The position numbers and the translations under genes were made by a program. Positions 1-5,210 of a stretch of 13,245 bases of DNA are shown in pieces (position 1 is the first letter of the stretch; each line of letters opens with the position of its first letter). Under the pieces are notes generated by a model. It saw nothing but the letters and a program-made list of their open reading frames with translations, made no database searches and had not been told where the DNA came from. Origin of the DNA: Bacillota bacterium (lineage in GTDB: Bacteria > Bacillota > Sulfobacillia > RBS10-35 > JAJYVN01); assembly GCA_021791995.1 (NCBI GenBank), contig JAJYVN010000051.1, positions 1 through 13,245 of the forward strand, written 5' to 3'.

Positions 1-26
1 ACACGGCGCTTACGGCTTCTCGGTGA

Positions 27-58
27 ACCGCCGGATGCTGAACGGCACGTCCGGTGGT
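27..58 (+). ncRNA. Group II intron domain V (catalytic hairpin)
   Basis: The lower stem pairs 27-35 with 50-58, nine base pairs including a G30-U55 wobble. That wobble sits where the catalytic triad's central G-U pair is found, so the triad reads C29-G30-C31, the form used by class C introns. On the 3' side, A47-C48 (then G49) fits the conserved two-base bulge that binds catalytic metal ions, and U36 sits opposite it. The upper stem is only three pairs (37-39 with 44-46) closed by a GAAC loop, whereas the usual domain V has about five pairs and a GNRA loop. It is therefore about four bases shorter than the standard 34-nucleotide domain. Confidence 0.75.
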
Positions 59-60
59 GT

Positions 61-95
61 GGGAGGACGGGGGGCGAGACGCCCCCCTCCTACCC
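61..95 (+). ncRNA. Group II intron domain VI (branch-point hairpin)
   Basis: The arms 69-76 and 80-87 pair perfectly (eight base pairs, G-rich against C-rich) around an AGA loop at 77-79. With C68 bulged, the stem continues through 64-67 with 88-91, then a G63/A92 mismatch, then 61-62 with 93-94. The mismatched A92 in CCTACCC is the expected branch adenosine. Seen alone it could be read as a terminator, but there is no T-tract on either strand, and its position right after domain V explains it better. Confidence 0.75.
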
Positions 96-102
96 GATTA
101 CG

Positions 103-1074
103 CTACCAGGCGTAGGCCTCGGGCGCCGGCTTGCCAGGCCCGGGAAAGATGGCGTGCAGTTGGTCCATGACCTCTTTGGTGAGTTGGATATCCAGGGCGT
201 GTCGGGTATCCAGGAGTTGATCCAGGGTTCGTGGACCGATGATGGGGGCTGTCACAGCCTTGTTGTGCAGGAGCCACGCCAACGCAACGTTGGCCGGATG
301 ATGGCCGAGTTCGGTGCAGAGGCGTTCATAGGCTTCGATTTGGGTGCGATGCTCCTCCAACCGCTCGGTGATGCGCCGCTCTGTGCGGCGCCCCTTTTCC
401 TGTTCCGCCAGAATGCCGCCCAAAAGTCCGCCGCCAAGCGGGCTCCACGGCAAAAGTCCGAGGCCATAATGCTCGCAGGCCGGGATCACTTCCAGTTCCA
501 CCGTTCGTGCGGCCAGGTGGTACAGGCTCTGCTCCGAGACCAGACCCATGAAGTGCCGTTGCCGGGCCAACTCCTGCGCTGCCGTGATGTGCCATCCCGC
601 GAAGTTGCTGCTGCCCACATACAGCACCTTGCCCTCACGGTACAGCTGCTCCATCGCCTGCCAGATTTCTTCCCATGGGGTGTTGCGATCGACGTGGTGC
701 ATCTGGTACAGGTCAATGTGATCGGTCTGAAGTCTCCGCAGGCTTGCCTCGCACGCGTGGCGGATGTTGAGGGACGAGAGCCGACCCTGGTTGGGTCCGT
801 CCCCCATGTCACCGTAGACCTTCGTGGCGAGTACTACACGCTCGCGCCGGCCGCCGCCCTGCGCGAGCCAGCGGCCAACAATCTGTTCGGTAACGCCCTC
901 GCCCCGTTTGCCACCGTAGACGTTGGCTGTGTCGAACAAGTTGATTCCCATCTCGAGCGCTTGGTCCATGATGGCAAAGGCGTCCGTCTCCGTGGTGTGC
1001 GGACCGAAGTTCATCGTTCCGAGGCAGAGGCGGCTCACACGCAGGCCGGTACGTCCCAGTTGTTTGTACTGCAC
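103..1074 (-). CDS. Aldo/keto reductase (NADPH-dependent oxidoreductase, YhdN/Tas-like)
   Basis: A 323-residue soluble oxidoreductase of the aldo/keto reductase superfamily, which reduces aldehydes or ketones to alcohols with NAD(P)H. The catalytic tetrad is complete: Asp48 and Tyr53 (FDTANVYG), Lys85 (LATKVYG) and His126 (QMHHVD). GSSNFAGW at 154-161 and the late IIGPRTLDQL segment, which contacts the cofactor, are typical. It begins with GRTGLRVSRLCLGTMNFG and ends in PEAYAW, both normal termini for the family, so the gene is intact. The start is GTG at 1074-1072, fixed by a near-perfect SD (AAGGAGG, 1087-1081) six bases upstream. It diverges from trpA. The substrate cannot be deduced. Its stop lies about four bases from the 3' end of the group II intron on the opposite strand, so any transcript reading past the stop enters intron antisense. 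Confidence 0.93.
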   Translation of the reverse strand: MQYKQLGRTGLRVSRLCLGTMNFGPHTTETDAFAIMDQALEMGINLFDTANVYGGKRGEGVTEQIVGRWLAQGGGRRERVVLATKVYGDMGDGPNQGRLSSLNIRHACEASLRRLQTDHIDLYQMHHVDRNTPWEEIWQAMEQLYREGKVLYVGSSNFAGWHITAAQELARQRHFMGLVSEQSLYHLAARTVELEVIPACEHYGLGLLPWSPLGGGLLGGILAEQEKGRRTERRITERLEEHRTQIEAYERLCTELGHHPANVALAWLLHNKAVTAPIIGPRTLDQLLDTRHALDIQLTKEVMDQLHAIFPGPGKPAPEAYAW

Positions 1075-1179
1075 AGGATCCCTCCTTGAAGCGTGTCCTA
1101 TCTCTAAAGATGATTCACGATATCGAGTCGAACTCCCTGCCTCAGGTGCGGATTTCGTCGGCAGGGATCCGCCGGTGGG
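1075..1179. promoter_or_regulatory. Divergent intergenic region (reductase / trpA) with an 8-bp inverted repeat
   Basis: This 105-base gap must hold the reductase promoter and probably the trpA promoter, but I see no convincing -35/-10 pair on either strand. It contains a perfect inverted repeat, TCCCTGCC (1134-1141) and GGCAGGGA (1160-1167), with an 18-base spacer. In trpA mRNA the right arm carries the only SD-like bases (AGGGA) before GTG 1180, so folding could limit trpA translation. As DNA it could also be an operator. No Trp-rich leader peptide or T-box fits in the space. Confidence 0.4.
1081..1087 (-). promoter_or_regulatory. Shine-Dalgarno site of the aldo/keto reductase
   Basis: On the minus strand this reads AAGGAGG, an almost full anti-16S match. 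Six bases separate it from the GTG start at 1074, which settles the start choice. Confidence 0.8.
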
Positions 1180-2031
1180 GTGGTCAATCTATCTGCAATC
1201 CAGACGGGGGTGAGTCCGTCGAGCGAAGGGCGTCTGGCTCTTTTGTTTTCCGCGTTGGGGGCCCGAGGCGGCAAGGCTTTCATTCCCTATGTCATGTTGG
1301 GTGATCCCGATCTGAACTCCTCCCTGGCGATGGGCCAGGCCCTATTGGATGCTGGTGCGGATGCGTTGGAACTCGGGATCCCTTTCTCGGACCCCATTGC
1401 GGACGGACCGGTGATTGCCGCGGCAAGTCAGCGCTCCTTGGCGGGTGGCTTTCACCTGGAGCAAGCCTTCACGGCCCTTACGGTCCTCCGCAAGGCAACG
1501 GATCGCGCGCTGTGCGTCATGACGTATGTCAATCCCATTCTGCAGCGCGGCCCGGAAGCCTTTTCGGCCGCTGTGGCAGAGGCGGGAGGGGATGCGCTCA
1601 TCGTCCCCGACCTTCCCCTAGAAGAGGGGAATACCCTGGCCCGAACGTGTGCTTGCAACGGCCTCGACTTGGTCCGCTTTGTCGCCCCCACCTCGACCGA
1701 CGAGCGCATACGCCGAGTGGTGGCGGACGCGAGCGGATTCATCTACGTCGTGTCGGTGGCAGGGGTGACGGGATCGCGGGCCGATACCCTGGCACGGGTC
1801 CCGGAGACGGTGGCGCGCACACGCACTTTCACGGACCTGCCCCTGTGCGTCGGCTTCGGTATCGACTCGCCCGACAAGGCCCGTGTAGCGGCAGAAGTTG
1901 CCGATGGCGTCATCGTGGCGAGCGCTCTGGTTCGGGCGGCCGCAGAGCTGGGCCCCGGGGCGACGGGTCAGGCGCGGGCGCGGGCCGCCGGTTCCCTGGC
2001 CAGAGCGATCCGAGCAGCCTTGCCACGGTAG
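1180..2031 (+). CDS. trpA: Tryptophan synthase alpha chain
   Basis: TrpA cleaves indole-3-glycerol phosphate to indole and glyceraldehyde-3-phosphate and passes indole to TrpB for condensation with serine, the last step of tryptophan synthesis. The 283-residue protein is a complete TIM barrel: AFIPYVMLGDPD (34-45), ELGIPFSDPIADGP (64-77) with catalytic Glu64 and Asp75 at the expected spacing of 11, MTYVNPI (114-120), IVPDLPLEE (141-149), the loop-6 GVTGSR (195-200) and the phosphate-binding VGFGIDSP (224-231). I chose GTG 1180, which follows AGGGA by 12 bases; GTG 1210 would give a protein ten residues shorter with a more usual N-terminus but no visible SD. No trpB or other trp gene is next to it, which is unusual. 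The following sugar isomerase is 59 bases away, so co-transcription is possible. Confidence 0.95.
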   Translation: MVNLSAIQTGVSPSSEGRLALLFSALGARGGKAFIPYVMLGDPDLNSSLAMGQALLDAGADALELGIPFSDPIADGPVIAAASQRSLAGGFHLEQAFTALTVLRKATDRALCVMTYVNPILQRGPEAFSAAVAEAGGDALIVPDLPLEEGNTLARTCACNGLDLVRFVAPTSTDERIRRVVADASGFIYVVSVAGVTGSRADTLARVPETVARTRTFTDLPLCVGFGIDSPDKARVAAEVADGVIVASALVRAAAELGPGATGQARARAAGSLARAIRAALPR

Positions 2032-2090
2032 GAGCGGGATAATGCGTGGCGAAGAGGATTCCCAATCAACGTCTGGGGGGGAAGGGCGAA

Positions 2091-3083
2091 ATGCGATCGG
2101 TAACACTGTTTACGGGGCAGTGGGCGGATCTTCCGCTGGCGGAGCTGGCCCCCATGGCCAAGCGCTTTGGATACGACGGTCTCGAACTGGCTTGCTGGGG
2201 GGATCACGTGGATGTGGCGCGGGCGGCGGAGGATCCGGCATACTGCGCGCGCCAACGCAAGATCCTGAGCGACCAGGGACTGGGGCTATGGGCGATTGCC
2301 AATCACTTGGTGGGGCAGTTGACCCTGGATCCCAATAGCGACCACCGCTCGGACGCATGGGCCCCGCCATCATGTGCGGGCAATCCGGAGAAGAAGCGGG
2401 CGTGGGCCATCGAGGAGATGAAGCGCACCGCCCGTGCGGCCCACAACCTTGGTGTGTCGGTGGTGACAGGGTTCACCGGATCACCCATCTGGCACATGAT
2501 CTATCCCTGGCCGCCCGCGGGACCGACGGATATCGCCGACGGATACAAGCGCTTCGCCGAAGTCTGGGTGCCCATCCTGGACGAATACCAAGCACAGGGG
2601 GTCCGGTTCGCGCTGGAGGTGCACCCCGGGGAGATCGCATTCGATCTGTACTCCATGCAGATGGCACTGGATGCGGTCCATAGCCACCCCGCCTTTGGCA
2701 TCAATCTGGACCCGAGCCATCTCATCTGGCAGGGGGTGGATCCGGTCGAGATGATCCATGCCTTTCCCGATCGGATCTTTCATGTGCATGTGAAGGACGC
2801 TTCGGTGGTACGCAACGGGCGGACGGGCATCCTCTCCTCGCACCTGCCGTTCGGCGACCCGCGGCGGGCATGGGACTTCCGCTCCCCGGGCCGAGGCGAT
2901 GTGCAATTCACGCCCATGGTCCGGGCGCTGAACCAGGTTGGGTATCAGGGTCCGCTCTCGGTCGAGTGGGAGGATAATACGATGGAGCGGACGGTGGGTG
3001 CTCCAGAAGCGGCAGCGTTTGTAAGGCGAATGGACTTCCCGTCCCCGGCTGGCGGCAGTTTCGAGGACGCGTTCAAGAGGTAG
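2091..3083 (+). CDS. Sugar phosphate isomerase/epimerase (AP endonuclease 2-like TIM barrel)
   Basis: A 330-residue protein of the xylose-isomerase-like TIM barrel superfamily, which holds sugar and inositol isomerases, epimerases and dehydratases acting through a divalent metal. The likely metal ligands are all visible: Glu176 (FALEVHPGE), Asp207 (NLDPSH), His233 (HVHVKD) and Glu292 (LSVEWED). FGYDGLELACWGDH near the N-terminus is the usual first sugar-binding loop. ATG 2091 is the best start: GGGGGAAGGG lies just upstream and MRSVTLFTGQW gives the normal first strand. A GTG at 2046 would add 15 unlikely residues across that SD. It heads a compact run with FemX, a Gfo/Idh oxidoreductase and a GT-C transferase. 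Isomerases of this type often pair with Gfo/Idh dehydrogenases in inositol or unusual-sugar pathways, so a joint substrate is plausible. The exact sugar cannot be named. Confidence 0.88.
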   Translation: MRSVTLFTGQWADLPLAELAPMAKRFGYDGLELACWGDHVDVARAAEDPAYCARQRKILSDQGLGLWAIANHLVGQLTLDPNSDHRSDAWAPPSCAGNPEKKRAWAIEEMKRTARAAHNLGVSVVTGFTGSPIWHMIYPWPPAGPTDIADGYKRFAEVWVPILDEYQAQGVRFALEVHPGEIAFDLYSMQMALDAVHSHPAFGINLDPSHLIWQGVDPVEMIHAFPDRIFHVHVKDASVVRNGRTGILSSHLPFGDPRRAWDFRSPGRGDVQFTPMVRALNQVGYQGPLSVEWEDNTMERTVGAPEAAAFVRRMDFPSPAGGSFEDAFKR

Positions 3084-3096
3084 GGCAGAGGGGGAA

Positions 3097-3122
3097 GCGG
3101 CCTTCGGACATAGGGAGGCCGC
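3097..3122 (+). promoter_or_regulatory. Intergenic hairpin covering the femX ribosome binding site
   Basis: In the 44-base gap before the FemX-like gene, GCGGCCTTC (3097-3105) pairs with GGAGGCCGC (3114-3122): nine base pairs with one G-U, and an 8-base loop. The right arm contains most of the SD (GGGAGG, 3113-3118) that serves GTG 3128. Folding would hide the site, so FemX translation may depend on ribosomes arriving from the isomerase or on another signal. There is no T-tract, so a terminator role is unlikely. Confidence 0.45.
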
Positions 3123-3127
3123 ACCGT

Positions 3128-4207
3128 GTGGCAGTGGAGACGGTTTTGGCCGACGACGCAGCGGCATTCGACGCCTTTGTGGCCCGCGCGAAGCGCCCCG
3201 ACGTTCTGCAGAGTTGGGGTTGGGGCGACCTGAAGGCGATGACCGGTTGGGTGCCCCACCGCCTGCTCGTGCAGGATCGAGGTGCGGTGGTTGGCGCGTG
3301 TTCGCTCCTGGAGCGGGTGATTCCCGGCCTGGGGCCACTGTTGTATGCGCCACGTGGCCCGGTGGTGGATTGGGATGACGCGGAGACGGTGGCGAGGACG
3401 CTCGAGGGCTTACGGGCCTTTGCCAGCCAGCGGAGAGCCGTTGCCCTGAAGTGTGACCCACCGCTGCCCGCTTACCACCGGGCCGCATCGCAACTGACGG
3501 AAAAGGGCTTCCGGCGGCTTGCGACAGGGCCATCCTTCGAGGGGGTTCAGCCGCTCCACGTCATGCAGCTTGGCCTTGTGGGCAAAGGTGAGGCCGAGAT
3601 CCTGGCGGGGATGGCCCCTAAGACGCGATACAACATCCGCCTCGCATCCCGTCGGGGCGTTCGGGTGCGTGAGGGCACGGCGGTCGACCTTCCGGCCTTC
3701 TATGTACTTTTGTCCGAAACGGCGCGACGCGACGGGTTCCTGGTTCGCAGCCTCCCATACTTTGAGGCCATGTGGCGCGAGATACTTGCACGGGGGCTTG
3801 GCTATCTCCTCATGGCGGAGTCGGGAGGGGAGGATCTCGCAGCGGCCATTATCCTGCAGATGGGCAATACTGCGTGGTATCTGTATGGGGCGTCGTCCAA
3901 TCATCAGCGCAACCTGATGGCGCCGTATCTCGTGCAGTGGGAGGCCATCCGGCGTAGCCTCGGGGCGGGTTGCGCCCTCTATGATTTTCGCGGGGTTTCA
4001 GGCGACCTCTCCCCGAACAACCCCCTGTATGGTTTGTACCGATTCAAGCAGGGATTTGGTGCAGAACTGGTGGAGTATGTGGGGGAGTGGGACCTGGCGC
4101 TGCGTCCCGTCTCCTATTGGGTGATGCGCCGCGGGCTGCCGCGGGCGCGCCGACTGATGGCGATGGTACGACGCCGGGGCATTGGTCTCGCGGCCGATGG
4201 GGAGTAG
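3128..4207 (+). CDS. FemX/FemAB-type aminoacyl transferase (peptidoglycan interpeptide bridge)
   Basis: Fem transferases use aminoacyl-tRNA to add amino acids to the lysine (or equivalent) side chain of lipid II on the inner face of the membrane. This 359-residue protein has the paired GNAT-like folds of the FemX class: LQSWGWGDLK (27-36), the YAPRGPVVDW segment (73-82), KTRYNIRLASRRGV (165-178), YLYGASSNHQRNLMAPYLVQW (251-271), YDFRGV (285-290) and GLYRFKQGFG (302-311). It lacks the coiled-coil tRNA-synthetase-like arm of FemA/FemB, as FemX and Weissella-type enzymes do, so first-residue addition is the likelier role. No membrane segment is present; the basic C-terminus (RRGLPRARRLMAMVRRR) could touch the membrane. 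The start is GTG 3128, nine bases after GGGAGG. It lies 44 bases after the isomerase and 16 before the Gfo/Idh gene. The amino acid added cannot be read from sequence. Confidence 0.88.
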   Translation: MAVETVLADDAAAFDAFVARAKRPDVLQSWGWGDLKAMTGWVPHRLLVQDRGAVVGACSLLERVIPGLGPLLYAPRGPVVDWDDAETVARTLEGLRAFASQRRAVALKCDPPLPAYHRAASQLTEKGFRRLATGPSFEGVQPLHVMQLGLVGKGEAEILAGMAPKTRYNIRLASRRGVRVREGTAVDLPAFYVLLSETARRDGFLVRSLPYFEAMWREILARGLGYLLMAESGGEDLAAAIILQMGNTAWYLYGASSNHQRNLMAPYLVQWEAIRRSLGAGCALYDFRGVSGDLSPNNPLYGLYRFKQGFGAELVEYVGEWDLALRPVSYWVMRRGLPRARRLMAMVRRRGIGLAADGE

Positions 4208-4223
4208 GGAGGGGGCGGGCAGG

Positions 4224-5210
4224 ATGGTCGGACTCGGGGTGATCGGGGCGGGACGCGCGGGTGCCCTGCATGTTACAGCGGCCAACAAGGTGGAGGGGGT
4301 TCGTTACGTCGGCGTGGCCGAGGTGGATGACGACCGGCGCGCGGCGTTTGTGGCCCGGCATGGCGGGGCGTCGTTTCGCGACTACCGGGACCTCTTGGCC
4401 AACGATGCGGTGCAACTGGTAGTGGTGGCCCTGCCGCACCACCTCCATGCTGACGTGACGGGGGATGCGGCCCGAGCCGGTAAAAATGTCTTGGTGGAAA
4501 AGCCGATGGCGACCAGCCTGGAGGAGTGCGACCGTATGATCGCCGCGGCGCGGCAGAGCGGTGTGTTCCTACACATTGGCCAGACCTATCACTTTCACCC
4601 GACGACGGCCGAGGCACGGCGGGTGATGGAGGGTGGAGAGATCGGCGAGGTGGTGATGGGGCTTGAGGTACTGCACTCCGCCCGGCATCCGGGGTCCCAG
4701 CCCAGCTGGATCATGACCGCTGCGGGTGGGGGTGGTCAGCTCTTCAGTAACGGGATCCATCAGGTCGACCGGGCGCTTTGGCTGGTGGAATCCCGGCCGG
4801 TTTCGGTGCGCGCTCAGGTAGGCACGCACTTCTTTGCGGGTGAGATTGACGTGGATGACGCAAGCCACATGTGGATTGCGTTCGAGAACGGAGCCACGGT
4901 CTCCATCCTCACGACGGGGTTTCGCGCCGGAGCCCCCTCCTTCTTTGGCGAGTATGTAGGCAATGCCGGTATGCTGCGCGTGGATCAGGAGCTGCGGGTT
5001 GCCTCCGGCGCGGAACGCGCCTATCGGACGGTGCCCGTGGAGGCAGCCGAATTCTCCGATGGGTTTGTGCGCCAACTGGACGCGGTGGCCCGTGCGATCG
5101 AACGTGGCGGACCGGCGCCCGTATCGGGGGAGTGGGGCCGAGAGGTGCTCGCGGTGCTCTTGGCAGCCGTGGAGTCTTCGCGTTCGGGCCGTGAGGTGGC
5201 GCTTGCCTAG
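4224..5210 (+). CDS. Gfo/Idh/MocA family NAD(P)-dependent oxidoreductase
   Basis: A 328-residue dehydrogenase of the glucose-fructose/inositol dehydrogenase family, which oxidises or reduces sugars, inositols and nucleotide sugars. The Rossmann motif GVIGAGRAG (5-13) binds NAD(P); VEKPMA (91-96) carries the Lys-Pro pair conserved at the active site; GGGQLFSNGIHQVD (169-182) holds His179, the usual catalytic histidine. In that last motif the frequent aspartate four residues before the histidine is Ser175. ATG 4224 is chosen because GGAGG (4208-4212) precedes it by 11 bases and the Rossmann strand follows at once; the frame's earlier GTG (4182) lies inside the FemX gene. Its stop overlaps the TTG start proposed for the downstream glycosyltransferase, which suggests coupled translation. 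Substrate unknown; with the upstream isomerase it may work on one sugar. Confidence 0.88.
   Translation: MVGLGVIGAGRAGALHVTAANKVEGVRYVGVAEVDDDRRAAFVARHGGASFRDYRDLLANDAVQLVVVALPHHLHADVTGDAARAGKNVLVEKPMATSLEECDRMIAAARQSGVFLHIGQTYHFHPTTAEARRVMEGGEIGEVVMGLEVLHSARHPGSQPSWIMTAAGGGGQLFSNGIHQVDRALWLVESRPVSVRAQVGTHFFAGEIDVDDASHMWIAFENGATVSILTTGFRAGAPSFFGEYVGNAGMLRVDQELRVASGAERAYRTVPVEAAEFSDGFVRQLDAVARAIERGGPAPVSGEWGREVLAVLLAAVESSRSGREVALA

Larger units (their letters stand above)
1..98 (+). mobile_element. 3' end of a group II intron (probably class C), cut by the window start
   Basis: The first ~98 bases carry the two terminal RNA domains of a group II self-splicing intron in the expected order and spacing: a domain V hairpin (27-58), a two-base linker, then a GC-rich domain VI hairpin (61-94) with a mispaired adenosine at 92, then a terminal ACCCGAT. 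Group II introns end in AY, 7 or 8 bases from the branch adenosine; ending at T98 puts A92 at -7 and ending at T99 puts it at -8, so the 3' splice site is 98 plus or minus 1. The CGC triad in domain V is typical of bacterial class C introns. Domains I-IV and any maturase gene lie before position 1; a short frame ending with TGA at 24-26 could be the maturase tail but is too short to prove. Whether the intron is complete or active cannot be judged here. Confidence 0.78.

Noticed and set aside
2..112. Open + frame across the intron end, and a short minus frame in register with the reductase after its stop (102-10)
   Set aside because: Both are translations of the intron RNA domains; no start codon with an SD or recognised protein supports either.
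154..1089. Long + strand open frame (311 codons) opposite the aldo/keto reductase
   Set aside because: The antisense frame of a confident gene with a complete catalytic tetrad; its translation shows no family motif, and GC-rich DNA commonly leaves such frames open.
1076..1169. GGATCCC / GGGATCC pair in the divergent gap
   Set aside because: Seven bases centred on a six-base palindrome and about 80 bases apart; likely chance. The 1134-1167 repeat is the better structure there.
1110..1180. Tryptophan leader peptide or T-box before trpA
   Set aside because: The only short frame has a single Trp codon run with no paired attenuator arms, and the gap is too short for a T-box.
2481..3533. 350-codon minus-strand frame across the isomerase and femX
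   Set aside because: Pro/Arg-rich shadow of two recognised + strand genes.
4963..5202. Upstream extension of the GT-C transferase frame to ATG 4963
   Set aside because: These 80 codons lie inside the Gfo/Idh gene, and the translation (Cys, Arg and Pro rich) does not resemble a GT-C N-terminus.
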